A stretch of 64,000 bases of DNA from contig NZ_CP106952.1 of assembly GCF_030419005.1 (NCBI RefSeq), forward strand, positions 434,001 through 498,000, read 5' to 3'. Each line of letters starts with the position of its first letter. Position 1 is the stretch's first letter. The notes under the pieces were generated by a model, which was not told the DNA's origin, made no database searches, and saw only the letters and a list, made by a program, of their open reading frames with translations. Made by a program: the position numbers and the translations under genes. This DNA is from Eleftheria terrae. GTDB taxonomy: Bacteria; Pseudomonadota; Gammaproteobacteria; Burkholderiales; Burkholderiaceae_C. Of this stretch, positions 54,553-64,000 are shown one piece after another.

Positions 54553-57500
54553 ACAACCCGACCCTGGAAAACATGACTCGCGCCGAGCGCGAGGCCGTCC
54601 TTCTCCTGGCCAAGGCCGCGCGGGCGAAGACCAAGCCATCGGCGCGTCCAGCGGGCATTCCGGCGCGGACCGCCCCGCGTGAGCATTGGCCCCTGTCGTT
54701 CGCGCAGCAGCGCCTGTGGTTCATCGCGCAGATGTGGCCAGCGGCGCATTCGCTGCCGTTCGGACTGCGCTTGCGCGGCCCGCTCGACGAGGCAGCGCTG
54801 CAGGCGGCCCTGGACCGCATCGTGCAGCGGCATGAAGCCCTGCGCACGCAGTTCGACGTGGCCGACGGGCAGCCGGTGCAGCGCATCGCGCCGACCGGCC
54901 GCTTCACGCTGCTGCGTCATGACCTGTCGGTCGGGGAGCAGACGGGCGACGCGGCCATCGAGCATTGGCGAGGCGTGGAGGCGAGCGCGCCGTTCGACCT
55001 GGCGCAAGGGCCCCTGGTGCGCGGCCGGCTGCTGCGTCTGCACGAGCAGGACCATGTGCTGTTGCTGACGATGCACCACATCGTCTCCGACGGCTGGTCG
55101 CTGGGCGTGCTGGCCCATGAGCTGGGCGAGCTGTACCGCGCCTATGCGGTGCAGGGGCTGGCGCATCAGGTCGATCCGCTGCCGCCACTGCCGGTGCAGT
55201 ACGCCGACTACGCGGTGTGGCAGCGCGAGTGGCTGGCTGGCGAGGTGCAGCAACGGCAGCTGGCCTTCTGGCGCCAGCAGCTGGCGACTGCCCCGGCGCT
55301 GTCGACATTGCCGACCGACCGGCCGCGCCCGGCGGTGCAGGACTACCGCGGGCAGAGCCTGCCGGTCGAGTTCAGCCCGGAGCTGAGCGCGGCGCTCAAG
55401 GCGCTGTCGCAACGCCACGGCACGACGCTGTACATGACGCTGCTGGCGGCCTGGGGCGCGCTGGTGGCGCGGCTGGCGGGGCAGGACGAGGTGGTGATCG
55501 GCACGCCGGTGGCCAACCGCACGCGGGTCGAGGTGGAGCCGCTGATCGGCTTCTTCGTCAACATCCTGGCCCTGCGGCTGGATTTCAGCGACCGCCCGAG
55601 CGTGGCGCAGCTGCTGGCGCAGGTGCGCGAGCAGGTGCTGCAGGCGCAGGGCCACCAGGACCTGCCGTTCGAGCAGGTGGTGGAAGCGCTCAAGCCCGAG
55701 CGCACGCTGGCGCACAACCCGATCTTCCAGCTCACCTTTGCCTGGCAGAACACGCCGGACGACGGGCTCGACCTGGGGGGCTTGAACCTGCAGGGCCTGC
55801 CGGCGCGCGCCGGCCAGCATGTCGCCCAGTACGACGTGACACTGGAATTGCAGGAAACCCGCGACCGCATCGTCGGTACGCTGAACTTCGCGACGGCGCT
55901 GTTCGAGGCGGCGACGATGCAGCGGCATGTGGGCTACCTGGAAGCGCTGCTGCGCGGCATGGTGCAGGACGAGGCGCAGGCGGTGGACGCGATCCCGATC
56001 GTCGGCGAGGCGGAGCGGCAGCAGGTGCTGCTGGCGTGGAATGACACGAAGCGCCCGTATCCGCAGGGCCTGTGCGTGCACGAGCTGTTCGAGCGGCGGG
56101 CGGCTGGCACGCCCGGGGCGGTGGCCGTCGAGCACGAAGGCCGGCGCCTGAGCTACCAGGCGCTGGATGAGCAAGCCAACCGGCTGGCGCATCAGCTGCG
56201 GGCGCTGGGCGTGGGTGCGGAGGACCGGGTGGCGCTGTGCCTGAGGCGCGGCCCCGAGCTGGTGATGGCGATGCTGGCGGTGCTCAAGGCCGGCGCAGCG
56301 TATGTGCCGCTGGACCCGGCCTACCCGCCGCAGCGCTGGCAGCACATGCTCAGCGACAGCGCACCGCGGGTGGTGCTCACGCAGGTGGAGCTGGCTGCCA
56401 GCGGCCACCTGTCGGGCGAGTGGACGGTGCTGGAGATGGACGGCGAGCAGCGCCCATGGGAGGCGCAGCCGGCCACGCCGCTGCCGGTCACCGAGACCGG
56501 CAGCGCGCCGGAGCGCCTGGCGTATGTGATCTACACCTCCGGCTCCACCGGGCAGCCCAACGGGGTGATGGTGGAGCACCGCAACCTGGCCAACCTGATC
56601 GGCTGGCACAGCGAGCAATTCCCGCTGGCGGTGGGGGAGCGGACCTCGTCGACGGCGGGGGTGGCGTTCGATGCCTGCACCTGGGAGGTGTGGCCGGCGC
56701 TGTGCATGGGTGCGACGCTGGTGCTGCCGCCGGCGGCGACGGTGGGCGACCCGGGGGCGCTGCTGGACTGGTGGCAGGGCGAGGACCTGCAGACCAGCTT
56801 CCTGGTGACGGCGCTGGCGGATGCGGCGCTGTCGCGCGGGCAGGCCGATCGCCGAGGGCTGCGCCAGCTGCTGACCGGTGGCGACCGGCTGGGGCGGTTG
56901 CCGGCGGCGGGGCTGCCGTTCGAGCTGGTGAACAACTACGGGCCGACGGAGGCGACGGTGGTGGCGACCTCGGGTGTGAGCCGGCCGGAGGATGCGGTGA
57001 TCCACATTGGGCGGCCGATCGCCAACACGCGGCTGTACCTGCTGGACCGCCATGGGCAGCCGGTGCCGGTGGGGGCGCCCGGGGAGCTGTACATCGGCGG
57101 GGTGCAGGTGGCGCGCGGCTACCTGAACCGGCCGGAGCTGACGCGCGAGCGCTTCGTGGCCGACCCGTTTGCGGGCGAGCCCGGGGCGCGGATGTACAAG
57201 ACCGGGGACCTGGGGCGCTGGCTGCCGGACGGCACGGTGGAGTACCTGGGGCGCAGTGACCACCAGGTGAAGATCCGCGGGCTGCGCATCGAGCTGGGCG
57301 AGATCGAGGCGCAGCTGGCGCGCCAGCCGGGCGTGCGCGAGAGCGTGGTGCTGGCGCGCGAGGACGTGCCGGGCGAGGTGCGGCTGGTGGCCTACCTCGT
57401 GGCGCGCAGCGAGGCGGAGAAGCCGCAGGCGCAGGTGCTGCGCGAGGCGCTGTCGAAGGCGTTGCCGGAGTACATGGTGCCGGCGGCGTATGTGGTGCTG

Positions 57501-60500
57501 GAGGCGCTGCCGCTGACGCCCAACGGCAAGGTGGACCGGCGGGCGCTGCCGGTGCCGGACGGCACCGCCTTTGCGCAGCGGGCCTACGAGGCGCCGCAGG
57601 GTGAGGTGGAGGTGGCGCTGGCGCAGATCTGGAGCGAGCTGCTGCAGGTCGAGCGGGTCGGGCGGCAGGACAACTTCTTCGAGCTGGGTGGCCATTCGCT
57701 GCTGGCGGTGCAGATGATCTCCAGGCTGCGGCAGCGCCTGGGCCTGGAAGTGGCGGTGTCGAGCCTGTTCGCCAGCCCGGTGCTGGGCGATTTCGCCGCC
57801 TTGACGAACCAGGCGCCTTCCAGCTCCCAGCCCGACCTCGTCCCCCTGGCGCGGCCGGAGCACCTGCCGCTGTCCTTTGCACAGCAACGCCTGTGGTTCA
57901 TCGCCCAGACCGGGCTGCAGGCGAGCACGGCCTATCACATGATGGGCAGCCTGCGCCTGCGGGGGGCCCTGGACCCAGCCGCGTTGCAGGCGGCGCTGGA
58001 TCGCATCGTGCAGCGCCACGAGGCGCTGCGCACCCGCTTCGAGGTGATGGACGGCCAACCGGTGCAGCGTATCGCGCGCAGCGGCCGCTTCACCCTGCTG
58101 CACCACGACCTGAGCGGAGCGCCGGGGACGCTGGAACACTGGGTGGCGGCCGAGGCCGAGGCGCCGTTCGACCTGGCACAAGGGCCGCTGGTGCGCGGCC
58201 GCCTGCTGCGGCTGGGCGAGCAGGACCATGTGCTGTTGCTGACGATGCACCACATCATCTCCGACGGCTGGTCCCTGGGTGTGCTGACCGGCGAGCTGAG
58301 CGAGCTGTACCGCGCCTATGCGGTGCAGGGGCTGGCGCATCAGGTCGACCCGCTGCCGGCACTGCCGGTGCAGTACGCGGACTACGCGGTGTGGCAGCGC
58401 GAGTGGCTGGCTGGCGAGGTGCAGCAGCGGCAGCTGGCCTTCTGGCGCGAGCAGCTGGCCAGCGCCCCGGCGCTGGTGACGCTGCCGACCGACCGGCCGC
58501 GCCCGGCGGTGCAGGACTACCGCGGGCAGAGCCTGCCGGTCGAGTTCAGCCCGGAGCTGAGCGCGGCGCTCAAGGCGCTGTCGCAACGCCATGGCACGAC
58601 GCTGTACATGACGCTGCTGGCGGCCTGGGGCGCGCTGGTGGCGCGGCTGGCGGGGCAGGACGAGGTGGTGATCGGCACGCCGGTGGCCAACCGCACGCGG
58701 GCCGAGGTGGAGCCGCTGATCGGCTTTTTCGTCAACACGCTGGCGCTGAAGCTGGACTTCAGCGACCGCCCGAGCGTGGCGCAGCTGCTGGCGCAGGTGC
58801 GCGAGCAGGTGCTGCAGGCACAGAGCCACCAGGACCTGCCGTTCGAGCAGGTGGTGGAGGCGCTGAGGCCGCAGCGCACGCTGGCGCACAGCCCGATCTT
58901 CCAGCTGATGTTTGCGTGGCAGAACGCACCGCGCACGCCGTTCGAGCTGCAGGGGCTGAGCCTGGAGGAGATGGCGGTGCAGCCGGCCAACGCCAAGTTC
59001 GACCTGACGCTGGAGCTGCAGGAGGCGCAGGACCGCATCACCGGCACCTTGTGCTTCGCGACGGCGCTGTTCGAGGCGGCGACGATGCAGCGGCATGTGG
59101 GCTACCTGGAAGCGCTGCTGCGCGGCATGGTGCAGGACGAGGCGCAGGCGGTGGACGCGATCCCGATCGTCGGCGAGGCGGAGCGGCAGCAGGTGCTGCT
59201 GGCGTGGAATGACACGAAGCGCCCGTATCCGCAGGGCCTGTGCGTGCACGAGCTGTTCGAGCGGCGGGCGGCTGGCACGCCCGAGGCGGTGGCCGTCGAG
59301 CACGAAGGCCGGCGCCTGAGCTACCAGGCGCTGGATGAGCAAGCCAACCGGCTGGCGCATCAGCTGCGGGCGCTGGGCGTGGGTGCGGAGGACCGGGTGG
59401 CGCTGTGCCTGAGGCGCGGCCCCGAGCTGGTGATGGCGATGCTGGCGGTGCTCAAGGCCGGCGCAGCGTATGTGCCGCTGGACCCGGCCTACCCGCCGCA
59501 GCGCTGGCAGCACATGCTCAGCGACAGTGCGCCGCGGGTGGTGCTCACGCAGGTGGAGCTGGCTGCCAGCGGCCACCTGTCGGGCGAGTGGACGGTGCTG
59601 GAGATGGACGGCGAGCAGCGCCCGTGGGAGGCGCAGCCGGCCACGCCGCTGCCGGTCACCGAGACCGGCAGCGCGCCGGAGCGCCTGGCGTATGTGATCT
59701 ACACCTCCGGCTCCACCGGGCAGCCCAACGGGGTGATGGTGGAGCACCGCAACCTGGCCAACCTGATCGGCTGGCACAGCGAGCAATTCCCGCTGGCGGT
59801 GGGGGAGCGGACCTCGTCGACGGCGGGGGTGGCGTTCGATGCCTGCACCTGGGAGGTGTGGCCGGCGCTGTGCATGGGTGCGACGCTGGTGCTGCCGCCG
59901 GCGGCGACGGTGGGCGACCCGGGGGCGCTGCTGGACTGGTGGCAGGGCGAGGACCTGCAGACCAGCTTCCTGGTGACGGCGCTGGCGGATGCGGCGCTGT
60001 CGCGCGGGCAGGCCGATCGCCGAGGGCTGCGCCAGCTGCTGACCGGTGGCGACCGGCTGGGGCGGTTGCCGGCGGCGGGGCTGCCGTTCGAGCTGGTGAA
60101 CAACTACGGGCCGACGGAGGCGACGGTGGTGGCGACCTCGGGTGTGAGCCGGCCGGAGGATGCGGTGATCCACATTGGGCGGCCGATCGCCAACACGCGG
60201 CTGTACCTGCTGGACCGCCATGGGCAGCCGGTGCCGGTGGGGGCGCCCGGGGAGCTGTACATCGGCGGGGTGCAGGTGGCGCGCGGCTACCTGAACCGGC
60301 CGGAGCTGACGCGCGAGCGCTTCGTGGCCGACCCGTTTGCGGGCGAGCCCGGGGCGCGGATGTACAAGACCGGGGACCTGGGGCGCTGGCTGCCGGACGG
60401 CACGGTGGAGTACCTGGGGCGCAGTGACCACCAGGTGAAGATCCGCGGGCTGCGCATCGAGCTGGGCGAGATCGAGGCGCAGCTGGCGCGCCAGCCGGGC

Positions 60501-61853
60501 GTGCGCGAGAGCGTGGTGCTGGCGCGCGAGGACGTGCCGGGCGAGGTGCGGCTGGTGGCCTACCTCGTGGCGCGCAGCGAGGCGGAGAAGCCGCAGGCGC
60601 AGGTGCTGCGCGAGGCGCTGTCGAAGGCGTTGCCGGAGTACATGGTGCCGGCGGCGTATGTGGTGCTGGAGGCGCTGCCGCTGACGCCCAACGGCAAGGT
60701 GGACCGGCGGGCGCTGCCGGTGCCGGACGGCACCGCCTTTGCGCAGCGGGCCTACGAGGCACCGCAGGGTGAGGTGGAGGTGGCGCTGGCGCAGATCTGG
60801 AGCGAGCTGCTGCAGGTCGAGCGGGTTGGGCGGCAGGACAACTTCTTCGAGCTGGGTGGCCATTCGCTGATGATCACCCGCCTGGTTGACGTCTCACGCC
60901 GCCGCGGGCTGGCGATGGACCTGCGCCAGATCTTCGATGCGTCGACGCTGCAGTCGCTGGCGGCCGTCGTGAAGCCCGGGCGGGCCGATGTCGCCATGCA
61001 TGCCACGCTGGTGCCGGTCCGCACCACCGGATCGCGGCCGCCGTTGTTCTGCCTGCATGAAGGGTTTGGCACGGTGCTGGTCTACGACCGGCTGGCCCGC
61101 TTCATCGATGCCGACGTGCCCGTCTACAGCCTGGAGGCCTGCGCGCTGCATGAGGACCCGCCGGTCTACCGCTCGCTCCCTGACATGGCAGGCGCCTACC
61201 TGAGGCAGATCAAGACGGTGCAGCCGGTCGGGCCTTACCGCCTGGCTGGCTGGTCGGGTGGCGGCATGGTGGCCTACGAGATCGCCCACCAGCTGCTGGC
61301 CCAGGGGGAGGCGGTGGAGTTCCTGGGGATGATCGACACCTACAACGTGCAAGCCGAGGACCTGGAGAACGACATCGCCCAGGCCAAGCACTACCTGATC
61401 CGCATCCTCGAATACATCCGCCCGGACCTGCCGCCGCAGGTGCTGCGCGCGCTGCTCTCCCTGGACGACCTGGAGGCGATGGTGGCCGAATGCCGCCGCA
61501 ACGGCTGGGTGGCCTCCGACATGACGGCCCACGAAGTGCGCCGGCGCTTCAAGGTGGCCAACCTCATCGCCCGCGCCTGCATGGAGTACGTGGCGCCGGC
61601 GCTGGCGCTCGACGTCGACCTGTACAGCGCGCAGGAGCCGGCACGCGAGGACCGCAGCAACGGCTGGGCTCGCCTGCTCGGGTCGCGTTTGAAGATTACC
61701 CCGGTGGGGGGCACCCACATGTCGATGATGCAGGACGAGGCGCTGATTCCCCAGATCGCCCACCCGATGAACCGCGCCCTGCTGGGCCCACGCGCTGCCG
61801 CACCCAACCGGCCGCGGCCCGCGTTGCGCCTGTCCGATACCGTGCTTTCCTGA
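54549..61853 (+). CDS. two-module nonribosomal peptide synthetase with thioesterase
   Basis: A 2434-residue synthetase with order (docking helix) C-A-T | C-A-T-TE. The N-terminus MNNPTLENMTRAEREAVLLL is a likely docking segment for the first enzyme, whose stop it overlaps by 4 bp. Both condensation domains are LCL type with intact HHI(V/I)SDGWS, fitting L-residues before them. Both adenylation pockets read DAWFLGNVVK (Leu), with TGQPNG in core A3. Carrier serines are residues 1050 and 2106. The TE has nucleophile S2236 in GWSGGG, D2263 in MIDTYN and H2390 in GGTHMSMM, a complete triad for hydrolysis or macrocyclisation. The second module's DNA is nearly a copy of the first. Confidence 0.95.
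54690..57810 (+). other. NRPS module 7: C-A-T, predicted Leu
   Basis: An LCL condensation domain accepts the D-/L-heptapeptide precursor ending in L-Ala. The C-domain stretch 55560-55900 differs strongly from modules 2 and 8 (NTPDDGLDLGGL versus NAPRTPFELQGL, two residues longer), while flanking DNA is nearly identical. The pocket is DAWFLGNVVK (Leu). The carrier serine codon is 57696. Confidence 0.85.
55170..57701. repeat. near-identical Leu-module repeat, copy 2
   Basis: It matches copies 1 and 3, apart from a diverged region at about 55560-55900 that is 6 bp longer. At several sites it shares variants with copy 3 against copy 1, and at others it differs from both. Confidence 0.88.
57860..60970 (+). 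other. NRPS module 8: C-A-T, predicted Leu
   Basis: An LCL condensation domain and a Leu-coded adenylation domain, nearly identical to module 2 over 2.5 kb. Identity stops just after the carrier motif (60869), where the sequence switches to SLMITRLVDVSRRR, a carrier end suited to the following thioesterase. Confidence 0.85.
58344..60869. repeat. near-identical Leu-module repeat, copy 3
   Basis: Collinear with copy 1 at an offset of 20,843 bp without indels, and with copy 2 at an offset of 3,168 bp at the 3' end. Similarity to copy 2 also extends about 45 bp further upstream. Confidence 0.9.
61000..61853 (+). other. thioesterase domain releasing the peptide
   Basis: A type I alpha/beta-hydrolase TE at the end of the last synthetase. 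Nucleophile, acid and base are at codons 61254, 61335 and 61716. The Ser-to-Asp spacing (27 residues) equals that of the surfactin TE. Ring closure through the Ser side chain, Lys side chain or free N-terminus, or plain hydrolysis, are all possible. Confidence 0.85.
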
Positions 61854-61868
61854 GGAAGGAACCTACTC

Positions 61869-62102
61869 TTGAAGACCTTCAAGCTGCTCGCATCGAACCT
61901 GCGCAGCATCGATCCGGAGCACTTCGTGATGTGCTCGACCGGCACGCAACAGCGGCCGGCGCGCGACACCGGCATGGTCCGCGGCGCAGTGCTGGCACTC
62001 GCCCCCGCGGCGGGCAGGGCGGCCAGGGGCCGGCGACCGGCCCTGCCGGGGCAAGGCCGGCAGGCACCCGACCTGTGGCGCGGGCTGGAGTCGCTGTCAT
62101 GA
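61869..62102 (+). CDS. small protein of unknown function between NRPS and exporter
   Basis: A 77-residue reading starting at TTG 61869, preceded by GAGGAAGGA at good spacing and ending in a TGA that overlaps the exporter start (ATGA). This gives translational coupling on both sides. The N-terminus MKTFKLLASNLRSIDPEHFV looks like a real protein, while the second half is Ala/Arg/Gly-rich. I recognise no family: it is not MbtH-like and not a carrier domain. Either it is a genuine small accessory gene or a leader that couples translation of the exporter. Confidence 0.5.
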   Translation: MKTFKLLASNLRSIDPEHFVMCSTGTQQRPARDTGMVRGAVLALAPAAGRAARGRRPALPGQGRQAPDLWRGLESLS

Positions 62103-63880
62103 GCCGGGCCCGTTCCTCCTATGGATCGCTGTGGCAGCTGCTGCGCCTGGCCCGTCCGCCCGGCCTGCTGCTCGCGGCGGCCACCGGCATTGCGGTGCTG
62201 TCGGTCGCCGGCACGCTGGGCTTCCCGGTGTTGACCCGGCAACTGGTCGATGAGCTGGCCGGCGGCATGGTGAACCAGGCCAGCATCGTGCTGCTGGCGG
62301 TGGTGATGCTCGGCTCCGCGCTGGCCTCCGGGCTGTCGTCCTACCTGCTCGGTCGGGTCGGGCACGAGATGATCGCGGCGCTGCGCAGCTTGTTGATCGA
62401 CAAGCTGCTCAGGTTGCCGGTCGCCTCGTATGACGAGGAAAGCACCGGTGAGCGTGTCAGCCGCGTGCTGAACGACTGCCAGTCGATCTCGGAGCTGGCG
62501 ACGCGCCAGGCCATCAACCTGTTGACGGGCGTGCTGGTGCTGGCCGGGTCGGTGGTCGTGCTCCTGTACCTGGACGTGCGGCTGACGCTCACCGTGCTGG
62601 GCTGCGTTGCCGCCGCCTTTGCGGTGGTGATTCCGTTGGCGGGCCTGCTGGAAGGCCTGGGGCGCAGCACGCAGGACCGCACCGCCAAGCTGGGCGGCAT
62701 CCTCACCCATGTGCTGTCGGAGATCCGCCTGGTCAAGGCATTCACCGCCGAGGCGCGCGAGCGCGAGCGCAACCGGCAGGAGATCGAGGACATCCGGCGG
62801 CTCGGCTTCCAGGTGGCGAAGATCAACGCCGCGCTTGAGCCGCTGATCAGCCTGTCGCTGACGGCGGCGGTGCTGTTCATCCTCGTCTACGGCAGTGCGC
62901 GCGTGAGCAGCGGCAGCATCAGCATCGGCACGCTGACCGCGTTCATCCTGTACATCTTCAATGTCGCCGTGCCGCTGATCCAGCTGACCAACTTCATGGC
63001 GGAGCTGCAGAAGGCCAAGGGCGCGTCCACCCGCATCGCCGCGCTGCTGCAGCATGGCGAAGAGGAGGGCCGTGAGGGCGAGGCGGTCGGCAACACGCAC
63101 GGGACGCTGGAGTTCCGCGAGGTGTCGTTCTCCTACCCGGGGCGCGATGCCAAGGTGCTGCACGGCATCAACCTGGCGTTCCGGCCGGGCACGACCACTG
63201 CGCTGGTGGGCGCCAGTGGCAATGGCAAGACCACCATCCTGTCGCTGATCGAGCGCTTCTATGCGCCCACCGAAGGCGCGGTGCTCTATGACGGCAAGCC
63301 GATCGGCGACTTCTCGCTGGGCGCCTGGCGCGAGCGCATCGGCTACGTGGCGCAGAGCGCGCCCATCATGCCGGGCACCGTGCGCGACAACATCCTCTAC
63401 GGCCTGTCCGGCGCCTACAGCGACGACATGGTGCGCATGGCCGCCGAGAAGGCCGGCGCGCTCGAGTTCATCGAGCAGATGCCGCAAGGCCTAGACACCG
63501 TGCTGAGCGAGCAGGGCGGCAACCTCTCGGGCGGGCAGCGGCAGCGCATTGCGATCGCCCGCATGTTCCTGCGCAATCCCGACATCCTGATCCTGGATGA
63601 AGCGACCTCCAGCCTGGACAGCGAGACCGAGCACCGCGTCAAGGTGGCGCTGGAATCGCTGATGCAGGGGCGCACCAATATCGTGGTGGCCCACCGGCTG
63701 GCCACCGTCATCCATGCCGACCGCATCTACTTCCTCGAAGGCGGGCGCATCTCGGGCTCGGGCAGCCATGAAGAGCTGTTGAACTCGCATCCCTACTACG
63801 CGCGCCTGGTGGCGCGGCAGTTCCGCAAGCCGGTGCAGGAGGGCGTGGAGCCGCTGCTGGTCGGAACCGGTACGAATTGA
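62099..63880 (+). CDS. ABC exporter, fused membrane and ATPase half-transporter
   Basis: A 593-residue half-transporter that should work as a homodimer. The N-terminal ~320 residues form the six-helix exporter domain (for example LLLAAATGIAVLSVAGTLGF, ASIVLLAVVMLGSALASGL). The ATPase part has Walker A GASGNGKTT, Q-loop YVAQSAP, signature LSGGQRQR, Walker B ILILDEATSSLD and H-loop VVAHRLAT. It is similar in layout to BmrA/MsbA-type multidrug exporters. Its start overlaps the preceding small ORF by 4 bp, so it is part of the NRPS operon and probably exports the peptide and gives self-protection. Confidence 0.92.
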   Translation: MSRARSSYGSLWQLLRLARPPGLLLAAATGIAVLSVAGTLGFPVLTRQLVDELAGGMVNQASIVLLAVVMLGSALASGLSSYLLGRVGHEMIAALRSLLIDKLLRLPVASYDEESTGERVSRVLNDCQSISELATRQAINLLTGVLVLAGSVVVLLYLDVRLTLTVLGCVAAAFAVVIPLAGLLEGLGRSTQDRTAKLGGILTHVLSEIRLVKAFTAEARERERNRQEIEDIRRLGFQVAKINAALEPLISLSLTAAVLFILVYGSARVSSGSISIGTLTAFILYIFNVAVPLIQLTNFMAELQKAKGASTRIAALLQHGEEEGREGEAVGNTHGTLEFREVSFSYPGRDAKVLHGINLAFRPGTTTALVGASGNGKTTILSLIERFYAPTEGAVLYDGKPIGDFSLGAWRERIGYVAQSAPIMPGTVRDNILYGLSGAYSDDMVRMAAEKAGALEFIEQMPQGLDTVLSEQGGNLSGGQRQRIAIARMFLRNPDILILDEATSSLDSETEHRVKVALESLMQGRTNIVVAHRLATVIHADRIYFLEGGRISGSGSHEELLNSHPYYARLVARQFRKPVQEGVEPLLVGTGTN

Positions 63881-63895
63881 GGAGAGAAGTTGTCT

Positions 63896-64000
63896 ATGAA
63901 TCTACGCAATGAACTTCAGGAAATCGCCGGGCGCAATATCCTTCTCCAGGTGAAGCCGCTCACCCATTCGCTCGACTGGGCCAGGCAGAACAAGGAGCAG
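63896..64000 (+). CDS. truncated gene, possibly a TauD/SyrP-like Fe(II)/2-oxoglutarate hydroxylase
   Basis: Only the first 35 codons are inside the window, starting 15 bp after the exporter stop with GGAGAG upstream; an in-frame TTG at 63890 is an alternative start. The reading NILLQVKPLTHSLDWARQNK resembles the N-terminal strand and helix of TauD/TfdA-type dioxygenases, in which a (D)L-x-x-W-x-x-x-N-(K/R)-(E) helix precedes the HGAxLFRGF segment. This is a weak, inference-level call. If right, it would beta-hydroxylate a carrier-bound residue such as the Asn of module 5. Confidence 0.4.
   Translation, partial: MNLRNELQEIAGRNILLQVKPLTHSLDWARQNKEQ

Overview
The window is very GC-rich DNA whose genes look like those of a betaproteobacterium of the order Burkholderiales, of the Caldimonas/Schlegelella type. 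The evidence is the GC- and G/C-ending codon use, a BetR-type helix-turn-helix/receiver protein, two PEP-CTERM proteins, a PRTRC-like ParM homologue and a large NRPS locus. This assignment is inferred from gene content, since no rRNA or tRNA gene was seen. I saw no transposase, integrase or CRISPR array.

Positions 1-13.4 kb hold signalling and housekeeping-accessory genes: a FixJ-type response regulator and a membrane histidine kinase (separated by 380 bp), a GNAT acetyltransferase, a DUF1653 protein, an MDR alcohol dehydrogenase/quinone reductase, a BetR-receiver fusion whose 3' end overlaps a convergent PAS histidine kinase, a CheY-like protein, a CrtI-like FAD oxidoreductase, and several small envelope proteins. 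Positions 13.4-28.7 kb are a loosely packed accessory region with many short tandem repeats. It contains a repeat protein with a probable one-base frameshift, hypothetical proteins, a PEP-CTERM protein, a ParM-like actin homologue with a proline-rich partner, a DEDDh exonuclease, a histidine-kinase remnant, a VOC protein, a Kazal/DUF6748 protein followed by a strong terminator, and a broken GH18 chitinase carrying an internal duplication. Positions 28.7-34.4 kb carry a chemoreceptor, a diverged stand-alone 2-oxoglutarate dehydrogenase E1-like enzyme and a second PEP-CTERM-like protein.

The main feature is a nonribosomal peptide operon from about 34.9 kb to beyond the right edge. A 6505-residue synthetase with six modules overlaps by 4 bp a 2434-residue synthetase with two modules and a terminal thioesterase. 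Next come a small coupled ORF, an ABC exporter, and the first 35 codons of a gene that may encode a TauD/SyrP-like hydroxylase. The binding-pocket residues I read predict aromatic (Phe-like)-Leu-Lys-Ser-Asn-Ala-Leu-Leu. Three dual epimerization/condensation domains imply D-residues at positions 2, 3 and 5. There is no starter condensation domain, so the peptide is probably not N-acylated by the line itself.

Two things stand out. Module 5 carries two condensation-family domains in a row, the second with an altered active-site motif. The three Leu-activating modules are nearly identical in DNA over about 2.5 kb, with a mosaic pattern suggesting gene conversion.
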